From Promethearchaeota archaeon (GTDB lineage Archaea; Asgardarchaeota; Lokiarchaeia; Sigynarchaeales; SOKP01): a stretch of DNA of 29,375 nt. The stretch is taken from the NCBI GenBank assembly GCA_016839635.1, contig JAEOTV010000232.1, positions 1 through 29,375 on the forward strand. Reading direction: 5' to 3'. Under the pieces are notes generated by a model. The model was not told the origin of the DNA, did no database searches, and saw only the letters and a list, made by a program, of their open reading frames with translations. The number at the start of each line of letters is the position of its first letter. Position 1 is the first letter of the stretch. Positions 8,635-16,935 of this stretch are shown here, piece by piece. The translations under genes and the position numbers were made by a program.

Positions 8635-8910
8635 ATGCCTAAAGTAGGTTATCGAATTGTCGGGACAATTAAAGAAATAAAAGGGCAATGTAATGCTGGT
8701 CATAAAGTAGGAGATACGTTTGAACTAGATGGACACGACTCAGGAGGATTGTGTGGATTTTTTTATCATGATATTTTTCCGTATCTTATCATGCTTCAAT
8801 TTGGAGGGTCTTTCCCTGATACTTGGGGTAAAGATCCCGATGTTGTGGAATGGGAATGCCCAGATAGAACTAATGCGGTGAAAATTGAATTAAGAAGAAT
8901 AAGAGATTAA
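8635..8910 (+). CDS. TIGR04076 family protein
   Basis: A 91-residue single-domain protein matching the TIGR04076 pattern: an opening strand with IKGQCNAGHKVGDTFEL, a central GLCGFFYHDIFPYLIMLQFGGSFP, a WECPD segment, and a closing IELRRI. The cysteines in KGQC, GLCGFF and WECPD are the positions kept in the family and could bind metal. It has no signal peptide or membrane span. Function is not established for the family, which is found in anaerobic archaea and bacteria. The next gene starts 88 bases downstream and may have its own promoter. Confidence 0.88.
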   Translation: MPKVGYRIVGTIKEIKGQCNAGHKVGDTFELDGHDSGGLCGFFYHDIFPYLIMLQFGGSFPDTWGKDPDVVEWECPDRTNAVKIELRRIRD

Positions 8911-8997
8911 CCTTAAATAAAGGTAAGATTAACTAATAATTATATTAAATGAAAGAAAGAAATAGAGATATCTCTTTATAATTAATATTTTAAAGAA

Positions 8998-9666
8998 ATG
9001 ACTGATATAGCAACTAAAGATCTGGGATTAAGTCAAGAAGATTTATTCAAAAAGGTTTTATTAGTATGTCCTGAATGTAAAACTCAAAAAAAATTAAATA
9101 TTCCCTTAAAAATAATAAATCAAAGTGAACATATCACAACTGTTAGTATTCCTACAGGATTAATTTGTAAACATCATTTTCAAGCATTTATCGATAAGAA
9201 TTGTGATATAAGGGGATATCAATTGGGAGATTTTGAATTCTCCAAGATTGAATATATTGAAAGTAGAGATTTCGAAGGAGATAAAGGAGAAGTTGACGAT
9301 ATTGGTGAATTCACTTCTTTACCATTATTTCAAGATATAATAAACCTTTTAAGACGTTCTGTGGATGACAGAGAAATAATAGGCTGCGCAATATTTACAT
9401 CTAATGGAAAAGTTATATATTCTTCAATTCCACATAATACGTTACTTGATACAATTAAAGAATTTGAAGTAAGGAATGAGAAAAAACTCCATAGCATAAT
9501 AAAGATGCTTCTTGAATTAAAAAATCATCAAAAAGTTTGTTCAGAATATATCGGAGTTCACGATAAGGAATTTATTTTAGTTTTATTATTTTCTGACCTT
9601 GTAAATTTCGCAATAGGGACTATGTTTCTAAAGAAAATAGTAAATAAAATAAAAAAATTGACCTAA
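8998..9666 (+). CDS. Zinc-ribbon plus Roadblock-like protein (Asgard type)
   Basis: A 222-residue soluble protein with two parts. The N-terminal part (about 20-90) has a CPEC pair, then TTVSIPTGLICKHHFQAFID, with Cys and His residues suited to a zinc ribbon, and an RGYQLGDFEF close. I associate this combination with many paralogues in Lokiarchaeia (from memory, not searched). The C-terminal part (about 110-220) looks like a Roadblock/LC7 domain: a CAIFTSNGKVIYSS strand pair, a long helix, then ILVLLFSDLVNFAIGTMFL. Roadblock domains serve as dimeric scaffolds for small GTPases. A TATA-like ATTAAT/TTTATAAT run lies about 25 bases upstream. Its stop overlaps the stop of the convergent longin-like gene. 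The role is inferred only from fold type. Confidence 0.65.
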   Translation: MTDIATKDLGLSQEDLFKKVLLVCPECKTQKKLNIPLKIINQSEHITTVSIPTGLICKHHFQAFIDKNCDIRGYQLGDFEFSKIEYIESRDFEGDKGEVDDIGEFTSLPLFQDIINLLRRSVDDREIIGCAIFTSNGKVIYSSIPHNTLLDTIKEFEVRNEKKLHSIIKMLLELKNHQKVCSEYIGVHDKEFILVLLFSDLVNFAIGTMFLKKIVNKIKKLT

Positions 9667-10541
9667 ATTTTTAGAAGAGGAGAAATATAAATATCCCCTT
9701 TTATTAATTCTGAAATTAAATTATTAAACCCCTGGCTGTAATTATCTGAATTTTGAAGATTTTTTAAGATTGATTCATTTTTATCTTTATATTTCTTAGC
9801 AATTTTTGGTGTATAAGGAACTATTCTAATGACAGAAGGGAGTAGGAATAAAAATAAAAGTTCTAATGAATAGTAAAAAAATCTTTCTGTATAAGGGGTT
9901 ATGATCGAGATTACCTTATTAAAATCTTGAATGGGCCGATTTGTTTTAAATATTAAAAAGATATTATTTAATTGGTCTACATTTAATTTAGTATAATAAT
10001 ATTGAGAAATCTTCTGTTCTTCCATTGTCTTTTTATAAATCTCTGTCATCTCAGTATTCGAAACTTTTTTCTCACCTATTTTGAGTAAACATGATTTATA
10101 TTCACTTTCTCCTGTTATAATGAAAATTTCTGGGATATCTTCAATTTCCACCTTCTCTAATGTTTTTATTAATTCAAGAAAACTCAGAAGTCTATTATTA
10201 TAAATTTCCTTCATAATTTGATCATTTTGATTATTTGAGATATAATCTAGATTACGCATTAAAAATAAATCTAAATTACTATAGACTTCATTTTCCTCAA
10301 AGATTACGCCTAATATACCTTCTTTTTGACTTCTTCGATCAAGATTTCCTGTAAAACATGAAACACTTTTATAGCGATCAAATTTAATTTCTATTAGACT
10401 AGAGGATTCAAATCCAGCATGGGACATATATAATTTTGAAATAAATTCTTGGGGTAAATTTATTGGACCTGTAAAGTAAGAGCACTTAATTTCTGGCCCT
10501 TTTATTTCATCATGAATTAAAAAAAATATACCTTTTGGCAT
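9663..10541 (-). CDS. Longin-like protein paired with the Rag-type GTPase
   Basis: The first ~110 residues (GIFFLIHDEIKGPEIKCSYF, later KYKSV-like strands and a GVIFEENEVYSNLDLFLMRN helix region) resemble a longin-type alpha/beta fold. A second alpha/beta unit (about 145-235) follows, then a helical tail. Longin folds act as GEF, GAP or scaffold subunits for small GTPases (Mon1-Ccz1, folliculin, TRAPP). I chose ATG at 10541, preceded by AGGAG at a 10-base spacing. An earlier ATG at 10559 overlaps the GTPase stop in an ATGA and would add six residues. Either way translation is coupled to the GTPase gene, which suggests a physical partner. No catalytic motif is visible. The fold call is by eye and moderate. 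Confidence 0.55.
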   Translation of the reverse strand: MPKGIFFLIHDEIKGPEIKCSYFTGPINLPQEFISKLYMSHAGFESSSLIEIKFDRYKSVSCFTGNLDRRSQKEGILGVIFEENEVYSNLDLFLMRNLDYISNNQNDQIMKEIYNNRLLSFLELIKTLEKVEIEDIPEIFIITGESEYKSCLLKIGEKKVSNTEMTEIYKKTMEEQKISQYYYTKLNVDQLNNIFLIFKTNRPIQDFNKVISIITPYTERFFYYSLELLFLFLLPSVIRIVPYTPKIAKKYKDKNESILKNLQNSDNYSQGFNNLISELIKGDIYISPLLKI

Positions 10542-10551
10542 TATATCTTTA

Positions 10552-10556
10552 CTCCT
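10552..10556 (-). promoter_or_regulatory. Shine-Dalgarno site deciding the longin-like start
   Basis: AGGAG on the minus strand lies inside the last codons of the GTPase gene, 10 bases before the ATG at 10541. It favours that ATG over the one at 10559, which has no such site. Confidence 0.5.
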
Positions 10557-11755
10557 CATTCATTCCATAATTTTCTAAGTTGTTGAGTGACTTCTTCGCC
10601 TGCCCCTTCAATTTCCTCTAATAAATTGTTATTTGAAACCTCTGGTGATAGAATAATTACAAGTAATAAATCTTGATTTACATTCGTTATTAATAAGCTA
10701 TTAGAATCGGTTTTTAGTTTAAATTCCCTAAATTTTTCCAATTCCATATTCTTTGTAACTTTATCGATAGTTACGATCAATAATGAAATCATACCGATAA
10801 TAATATCTTCTTCAATTATATCTATTGTAGATCCACATGCAAGTCCAGAGGTTCTTTCAATTACTAGTGCATCTTTGACTCCTTTTTGATTTTTCAATTG
10901 TTTTAAAATTGAATTAATAAATATGCTTTTGGGGGAGAGTTCTCGAATTATATCACTCCACGCTTTGAATAATGATTCATCAAATATTGAGGTTAAATGA
11001 TAATTGATTTCATGTGAAATATTTTTAGAAAAAGCTTTCTTTATATGTGAAACAACTGTATCTTTATCATGAACAAGATCGGACTTATGCAAAAAAACAT
11101 TCAATTTTGCATTAGGATTGTATGAAAGGATTTGATTACTACTCCATTCAAATTCGGTCTTAGCATTATCAAATCGTTCATAATCAGTTATATCGACTAT
11201 ATATAATAGTATAGAAGCTTTTCGAAAGATATTTTTTCTTAAAGGTCCATGATATTCATCAAGGTATTGCTGTTGACCTCCTAAATCCCAAATCATTGGT
11301 TTTGTCATTTGTCCAATTTCATAGTCTCTATAGGAAATTCCTTTGGTTGCTGTTTGATGTATTAATTCCCAAGGTCTTTTTCCTTCAAAAACTCGTTCAT
11401 AAATGCATGTTTTTCCAGCATTTGAGAGACCCATTAAAACAATCTTTTTCATATTATTAGTAGGGGTTTGTTGAAATTCTTCAAGCATTTCAGAAACTGT
11501 ACTTTCAACAAAAGAGATATCAGCAGTAGGAGTTAATTCTTTTAACTCTTCTTTAATAATCCATTCGATTCTATTACGAGGAATACTTAGGTTTTTATTA
11601 TCAAACAAATTTATAACGCTATCTATAATTTCTTCCTCTGATAGTTTTGTTTTTTCAAAAATTATCTGATTTCTATACCATATTCTTACATTAAGCTTAT
11701 CATCACTTGAACTCATAATTCCTATATGATATAAAGTGCCTGGAATTTTCTTCAT
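10556..11755 (-). CDS. Rag/Gtr-like GTPase with fused C-terminal Roadblock domain
   Basis: A 399-residue GTP-binding switch. Residues 1-95 hold a short beta segment and a helical, winged-helix-like region. The GTPase core follows: P-loop GLSNAGKT (109-116), switch I threonine in TATKGIS (135-140), WDLGGQ (156-161), and HKSD (223-226). The HKxD form of the usual NKxD, and a C-terminal Roadblock domain (about 285-390, including ALVIERTSGLACGS), are marks of the Rag/Gtr family, which senses nutrients on eukaryotic lysosomes. The glutamine after the Gly pair is the residue needed for hydrolysis in Arf/Rag-type proteins. There is no lipidation cysteine at the C-terminus. It lies 20 bases after the receptor-like gene and overlaps the longin-like gene by 4 bases. 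Confidence 0.88.
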   Translation of the reverse strand: MKKIPGTLYHIGIMSSSDDKLNVRIWYRNQIIFEKTKLSEEEIIDSVINLFDNKNLSIPRNRIEWIIKEELKELTPTADISFVESTVSEMLEEFQQTPTNNMKKIVLMGLSNAGKTCIYERVFEGKRPWELIHQTATKGISYRDYEIGQMTKPMIWDLGGQQQYLDEYHGPLRKNIFRKASILLYIVDITDYERFDNAKTEFEWSSNQILSYNPNAKLNVFLHKSDLVHDKDTVVSHIKKAFSKNISHEINYHLTSIFDESLFKAWSDIIRELSPKSIFINSILKQLKNQKGVKDALVIERTSGLACGSTIDIIEEDIIIGMISLLIVTIDKVTKNMELEKFREFKLKTDSNSLLITNVNQDLLLVIILSPEVSNNNLLEEIEGAGEEVTQQLRKLWNE

Positions 11756-11775
11756 GATTTATTTTCTCTATTTTT

Positions 11776-14733
11776 TTATTTAATTTTCTTTAAGACTTCA
11801 TTTATTTTTTCTCTAAATTTATCTATATTATAATTTTCTTCTACTCTATCAAATTGGAGTAGTATATGCGAAATCTCTTCGCAAGACTCATAAAATTTTG
11901 CTGCTTCTTCAAAAAGATTTTGATCCAAAGAAGTATTAGCTCGTTCTTCTAACTTAGTCCTTTTATGTTCTAAATCAGATATCTTTAGATTCCCATCTTT
12001 TAGCAATTGATTTAACTCGAAGTGATAGAACTTCAACATATCAAAATCTTTTAACTTTTTAGAAATTTGAATTAAATCAATGTATATATCCATTACCTTT
12101 ATGAAATTTTTTTTTTCTTTTTCACTTTCCAAATCTTCTGATTTAATTTCACGTTCGTCACTTAAGCTTTTAATATTAGCGATTAATTTGGAGTAATAGA
12201 TTGCATCGTCTTTTTTATCAAATTTCAGAAGCAATTCTTCTGCAATTTCAAATTGATTTAGAGCTTCAAGATAAGCTCCTTCATTAAATAACTCTTCTCC
12301 TAATGTCTTAAATTCATCTAATCGATTTTCTAATTCTTTTTCATTAAGAGTTTCTTTTTTATATGTTAATTGATCATCTAATATTTTTTTATGTTCTTCC
12401 TTCTCGAAAGTTGATTCTACTGTAGAAATTTTGTTGATATGTGAAATGATTACCTTAAGTGATACCTTTTTTCGAGGAGGATGAATTTTCTTTTGAATTC
12501 TTTTTCTTAACACAATTATTACTGTAATTGAAGCAATTATACTTGCTAGTAAATACGGTAATACATCTAGAAATGTGATATTACTACCATTTCCCCTTGA
12601 AATTATATCAAAAGATTCTGTTGTATAATTACTTTTTAACCCTACTCCATCGATTTGACATAGAAAATAATAATATTTCCCTGGAGATTGAAGCGTAGAT
12701 AATTCATAAAAACTACTATCAGTCCCAGTATTAGGAATTGTAATATTAAATACAAATCCGGGTGTAGTAAAGGGATCTAATTCAATATCTATAATTAAGA
12801 CATAAAAAGAAATACCAGATAGATCAAATCCATCATCCCAATCAAATATAAAGTTACCAAAAACCTCACCACTAGGAGCACTAGTTATTATTGGTGGTGA
12901 TGGAGGTGTAGTATCAATCACCTTAATTGAACTGCTTACAGTGTTCCAATTATTACAATTATCTTCCATATATATTATATATGTATAATTACCTATTTGA
13001 GACGGTGTCCATGTGTCATATTGCCAATAATCACCTCCGATATTTGTCATTGAATGATTAAAACCCTCAAATTCAATTAAAACTTGTCTAATGCCAGACA
13101 AAGCAGTTGCATTAATAGTTATCGTCTCAGTATTCCCCAATTCTATTATATTTGAACTTTCAGTCAAGTTTGAAAAAACTGGAGGGTCAATATTAAATTG
13201 TACTTCTTTGTTGATATTGTAAAAAGACCTAGGATCATTTTGATTGTAGTAAGAAGTGTTCAATGACTCAGGTTTTCTAAAAATATCTGAAATACGTAGT
13301 TCATCTATGATGCCATCAAAGTAATCTGTTGACACTCTCCCTATTTCCATTGCAGAAACATTAATCCCTTCTGTGATAATTATAGATATATGATGCCAAT
13401 TTGTAGTTAAAGAAGACTTATTATTCCCATCTATATAGATAATTGAAGTATCTGGAATATTGGTGGTTATAAGATCACCTTCAACAATCTCTATTTGAGC
13501 CGTGCCGTTTAAATCAATTATTTTCATAAAAACATAAGAAAAATAAACTTTGATTTTTATACAATCAATATTTAGAAGAATACCGCCGTTTTGTGAATTC
13601 CTCTTTAACCTTACTTTGAAATTATTATCTTTAAAATCATCTGATGACCATGTTCTACCCCAAAGATATGATACCCCTCCATAGGTTTTATTTTCTTCGG
13701 TGGATCCCCATGAATTTGACTCTTCACTGGTATAATGAATTCCACCATTCCATGAGATCGCTACGTCTGCTCCTACGTTTGTAGAGGCTACCCCTTCAAC
13801 ATTTATTTGAATGCCATTAATTGTAGCACCATTTGGTACGTTAAGATTAAAATTATACCAATCTTGCATATCACCTGGAGTGCCTTCACTCGTATATGAA
13901 TCATCGCTAGAATATGCATTAGCAGGGATAGTCCATTCATTATAATCTTCTCCAGTTGCAGATGGACTTCTCCAATTTGTTTCTGTAGGACCAGCACTAC
14001 CAAGGCTACTCGGGTTCATCCAAAACTCAATTGTTTTTATCTTAGATCCGACATTACCAATTGTTATATACTCATTATCTCCCCCAAAATAGGTTGCGCC
14101 ATCAATATTCCCAGTGATAGGTAATACACCACCACTTTCAGTGCCATTTTTACCATTGGAAGTTGAATCAATAGGATCAACTTCTTTCATATGCCACACA
14201 CCTTTATAATTACTATCCCAAACTTCAGTTGGATTTTCTTCAGAATTTAGGTAGGGATTACCATAATACATTGTGATATTAGTATTAACAGAGACAGATA
14301 ATAAGGGGACTCGTACCCATGCTATTAATTGAGCATGAGTACTATTATAATCTTGATTAAACAGTTCTAATTCGTGATCTAACCAAGATGTATCGTTAGC
14401 AAAGGCAATATCATCCCCATCTGATTGAACATCATTATGCAAATCTGTATCAAAAATAGAGATTAGCACAGGGAAATTACTATAATTACTTGATCCATAG
14501 ACTTTTTTATGGTCAAGAGTGATTACTTTATAGTATTTAAATTTGTATTTATCAATAGGACCGTTTGTAGATGGCCGAATCTCTTGAAGTTCATTAATAT
14601 CTTTTTCAAAGTTATAATCATCCATATGGTTAAATTCATTAATATGGTTTGTATAATCTGAATACGAAAAACTTAGACTCAAAACAATCAGAAAAATAGA
14701 CAATACTAACAAAAATTTTTTCTTATCTTTCAT
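11776..14733 (-). CDS. Secreted DUF2341/LamG protein with membrane span and TPR-like tail
   Basis: Numbering here counts from an upstream ATG at 14784; I prefer the ATG at 14733 (residue 18), which gives a clean signal peptide (KDKKKFLLVLSIFLIVLSLS). A DUF2341 domain (about 85-175, with WVRVPLL and ITMYYGNP) leads into a LamG lectin-like fold (GVWHMKEV, then FDGIIDELRIS). A separate beta domain (about 268-420) is inserted into the LamG fold. Ig/fibronectin-like strands follow (about 535-735). One membrane span lies at about 742-760, followed by basic residues, then ~240 cytosolic residues with helix pairs of TPR type (GEELFNEGAYLEALNQFEIA, SLDQNLFEEAAKFYESCEEI). Many N-x-S/T sequons occur. 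It heads an operon with the Rag-like GTPase, so it may be a sugar- or surface-sensing receptor. Confidence 0.8.
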   Translation of the reverse strand: MKDKKKFLLVLSIFLIVLSLSFSYSDYTNHINEFNHMDDYNFEKDINELQEIRPSTNGPIDKYKFKYYKVITLDHKKVYGSSNYSNFPVLISIFDTDLHNDVQSDGDDIAFANDTSWLDHELELFNQDYNSTHAQLIAWVRVPLLSVSVNTNITMYYGNPYLNSEENPTEVWDSNYKGVWHMKEVDPIDSTSNGKNGTESGGVLPITGNIDGATYFGGDNEYITIGNVGSKIKTIEFWMNPSSLGSAGPTETNWRSPSATGEDYNEWTIPANAYSSDDSYTSEGTPGDMQDWYNFNLNVPNGATINGIQINVEGVASTNVGADVAISWNGGIHYTSEESNSWGSTEENKTYGGVSYLWGRTWSSDDFKDNNFKVRLKRNSQNGGILLNIDCIKIKVYFSYVFMKIIDLNGTAQIEIVEGDLITTNIPDTSIIYIDGNNKSSLTTNWHHISIIITEGINVSAMEIGRVSTDYFDGIIDELRISDIFRKPESLNTSYYNQNDPRSFYNINKEVQFNIDPPVFSNLTESSNIIELGNTETITINATALSGIRQVLIEFEGFNHSMTNIGGDYWQYDTWTPSQIGNYTYIIYMEDNCNNWNTVSSSIKVIDTTPPSPPIITSAPSGEVFGNFIFDWDDGFDLSGISFYVLIIDIELDPFTTPGFVFNITIPNTGTDSSFYELSTLQSPGKYYYFLCQIDGVGLKSNYTTESFDIISRGNGSNITFLDVLPYLLASIIASITVIIVLRKRIQKKIHPPRKKVSLKVIISHINKISTVESTFEKEEHKKILDDQLTYKKETLNEKELENRLDEFKTLGEELFNEGAYLEALNQFEIAEELLLKFDKKDDAIYYSKLIANIKSLSDEREIKSEDLESEKEKKNFIKVMDIYIDLIQISKKLKDFDMLKFYHFELNQLLKDGNLKISDLEHKRTKLEERANTSLDQNLFEEAAKFYESCEEISHILLQFDRVEENYNIDKFREKINEVLKKIK

Positions 14734-15045
14734 AGGTTTAGCACATTCAATCAAAAATATCAAATTTAATATTTTTCTTACCATAAAAGTTTAAAATTAT
14801 TAATCAAATCCCCTATAAAAAGAATAATAATATATTCATTTACACATTAGAAATAGGACTTATTCTATTTAAATAATGTTTAATCCTCAAATAATTGCAT
14901 AAATATAAGATTAAAAATAATTAAGGTCATTTTTGATGAAATGAATATTTATCTTTAAAGAACTAATAAATGACGATTATTTAACAATAGACAGTTATTA
15001 TTATTAGATTAATAAGATTTTTCGAGAAAAAACACATTTTAAAGA
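14734..15045. other. AT-rich gap upstream of the receptor-like gene
   Basis: No gene found. On the minus strand a TATA-like TTATTTAAATAG lies at about 14865-14877, which could drive the three-gene operon with a leader of roughly 100 bases. The part near 15045 is the 3' flank of the coiled-coil gene. Confidence 0.35.
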
Positions 15046-16248
15046 TCAATCCTTTTCTACTTCAAATTTCTTTACTTCTTCAAACATTTGCTTTTCCCAC
15101 TTAAATGTTTCTTTTTCTTCTTGGAATTTTACTTTCTCTATTTCAAATTTCTGTTTTTCTTCCTTAAAATCAAGTGTCTTTTGTTTAAATTTTTTCTTAC
15201 TTTCTTTGAATTTTTTTCTTTTCTTTTGAAATAATTCTTTTACTTCCTGGTATTTCAATTTATCTTGTTTAAATTTTTCTGTTTCTTCTTCAAATTTTAT
15301 TTTTTCTTCCTGAAATATTCTTTTGCTTTCTTTTTCAGTATCAACTATTTCTGAGCTTGCTTCCTCTTTACCCTCTATAACTTCTTTATCTCTTTCAAAT
15401 TTTTTTACTTCCTCAAGCATTTCTTTTTCCCATTTAAAGGCTTCTTTTTCTTCTTCGAATTTTCGCTTTTCTTCCTTAAATTTTTCTGAATCCAAAGTTT
15501 CAACATTCTCTAACTGAACAATTCCATCTTCTCTTATCTTTTCTTCTTTTTCTTTTTTACTATTACCAATGAATTCCATAACTTTATGTGGTTCGGAAGT
15601 TTCATCCTTGGATATTTTTTCTTCTATTTTTGCTTGAATTAAATTTATGAAGTTTTCTTCAGTTTTTATGATATGAATTAAATTAGCTTCTTTAGCTAAA
15701 TCAATTATTACTTCTGCAATTTGAATCGCTTCGTCAAATTTTTTCTGAACATAATACTCATGCCGTTTTTTTTTTAATTCATCGATTTGCTCATCAAGGG
15801 GTTTTTTGGGGCTAATTTTGGCTTGAGCTTGCTCTATAAACCTTTTTTCTTCATTTTCTATTAGAATCATCTTGTTTAATTTTGCAATTTCAATAATCTT
15901 TTTAGCAATTTCAATGGCTTCAAAAATTTCTCCACTATCTAAGTAATCCTGCTTAAAATCCCTTAAATCTTCAATTTTTCTCTTAACTTCACTAATAGCA
16001 ATTTCCTTCTTTCCATTTTTTTTTTCTTCTTTTGTTGGCTGACTTTTTATTAATCCTTTTCTTATTTTTTCTTCAGTAATTCTGGTTTGTGCCATGCTAA
16101 TGTTATCCAGTTTATCTAACATTGAAATTATACTTTTTTTTTCCGTTTCTTGTTGATATTCAACATGTCCTTCAGCTTCTGGGACATTAGATCTTTTCTT
16201 CTTCTCCTTTTTATCCTTTTTTTTCGCTTTCTTTAAGTCAGGACTCAA
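15046..16248 (-). CDS. Charged coiled-coil protein with two TPR-like repeats
   Basis: The 400 residues are extremely rich in Lys and Glu. After a basic head (1-20) come two related helical units, 85-145 (DYLDSGEIFEAIEIAKKIIE) and 151-208 (YYVQKKFDEAIQIAEVIIDL), of TPR-like helix-pair type. A long coiled coil (about 255-400) follows, built of short repeats of the KFEEEKEAF kind and containing a near-duplicate pair at 265-285 and 377-397. The only possible full-length start is TTG at 16248, directly after an in-frame stop. The next option is ATG at residue 43. No signal peptide or membrane span is present. It may be a structural or scaffold protein; no family is recognised. Its repeat units resemble the cytosolic tail of the receptor-like protein at 11776-14733. 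Confidence 0.7.
   Translation of the reverse strand: MSPDLKKAKKKDKKEKKKRSNVPEAEGHVEYQQETEKKSIISMLDKLDNISMAQTRITEEKIRKGLIKSQPTKEEKKNGKKEIAISEVKRKIEDLRDFKQDYLDSGEIFEAIEIAKKIIEIAKLNKMILIENEEKRFIEQAQAKISPKKPLDEQIDELKKKRHEYYVQKKFDEAIQIAEVIIDLAKEANLIHIIKTEENFINLIQAKIEEKISKDETSEPHKVMEFIGNSKKEKEEKIREDGIVQLENVETLDSEKFKEEKRKFEEEKEAFKWEKEMLEEVKKFERDKEVIEGKEEASSEIVDTEKESKRIFQEEKIKFEEETEKFKQDKLKYQEVKELFQKKRKKFKESKKKFKQKTLDFKEEKQKFEIEKVKFQEEKETFKWEKQMFEEVKKFEVEKD
15061..15135 (-). repeat. Direct repeat within coiled-coil gene, copy A
   Basis: This 75-base unit recurs, diverged, at 15394-15468, exactly 333 bases (111 codons) away and in frame. Both encode a segment around FKWEK followed by EEVKKFE. Confidence 0.7.
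15394..15468 (-). repeat. Direct repeat within coiled-coil gene, copy B
   Basis: Second, diverged copy of the unit at 15061-15135, same strand and frame. It points to an internal duplication of a coiled-coil segment. Confidence 0.7.
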
Positions 16249-16432
16249 GTGTTAACACAATTCCATATTTTCATATCTAGAGAAACAACTTGAATAAAAA
16301 ATTTTGTTATCTAAAAATACAATTAACATTAAAGTTCGATTATTCTATTTCAGTAAAGAAAATAAAAAATAAATAAGAAAATATGATTAATTTAATTTAA
16401 AGTAAATCTATTCATAAGATCGAAGTAATACA

Positions 16433-16783
16433 ATGAGGAAAATTGAAAGGAAATTTTTTTTTTTAGGACTAGGAATTACAGTAATTTTTATTTCTGGTAT
16501 TTTTATCATCTTAAGTACATTTCAAATCAATTATCAACAGACAGTTATAGAAGAACAAAAACATATTATGGATGAAAATAGACAATGGGCAGAAAAAATT
16601 ACATTTTGGGAAGTTACAGGAGGATTAGGTGAAGATATTATTGAAGGTGAAAAAATTTACTACGATGCGCTTGTAAAGTATTCAGCAGCATTACAAACAC
16701 AAAATTTAGCAATATTTCTCATTATAATGCTAAGTATAATTATTATCACTACTATAGGAAGCTTAATACTCACAATTTTTTAG
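16433..16783 (+). CDS. Small two-span membrane protein
   Basis: A 116-residue protein with a basic head (MRKIERK), a first membrane span at about 8-29, a polar middle (30-90) predicted as helical and probably outside the cell, and a second span at about 93-115 that runs to the C-terminus. No family is recognised. The layout, two spans around a ~60-residue helical loop, resembles small sensor or adaptor membrane proteins. It stands between the divergent coiled-coil gene and the beta-helix gene, with its own gaps on both sides. The sequence shows no Shine-Dalgarno site at the ATG. Confidence 0.6.
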   Translation: MRKIERKFFFLGLGITVIFISGIFIILSTFQINYQQTVIEEQKHIMDENRQWAEKITFWEVTGGLGEDIIEGEKIYYDALVKYSAALQTQNLAIFLIIMLSIIIITTIGSLILTIF

Positions 16784-16924
16784 ATAATATGAGTAAAGTT
16801 TAAGTTATATTTTGCGTCTATGTTTTCCAAAATAAATCAACTTATTTTGACTATCATATTGATATCCAAAAATCAATATAAATAAATGTTGATTATACTG
16901 ATGTATTCAATTGAGATCAATATT

Positions 16925-16930
16925 GAGGGA
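16925..16930 (+). promoter_or_regulatory. Shine-Dalgarno site before a TTG start
   Basis: GAGGGA lies 5 bases before TTG at 16936 and supports that unusual start for the membrane-anchored beta-helix protein. Confidence 0.6.
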
Positions 16931-16935
16931 ACAAA

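Noticed and set aside
14931..14960. TTGATGA-like motif resembling a C box of a C/D guide RNA.
   Set aside because: It does not match the RTGATGA consensus, and no D box or paired D'/C' boxes were found at the right distance.
16249..16258. Perfect 10-base palindrome GTGTTAACAC just before the TTG start of the coiled-coil gene.
   Set aside because: Palindromes of this length are expected dozens of times in 29 kb, and no promoter element is placed to make use of it.
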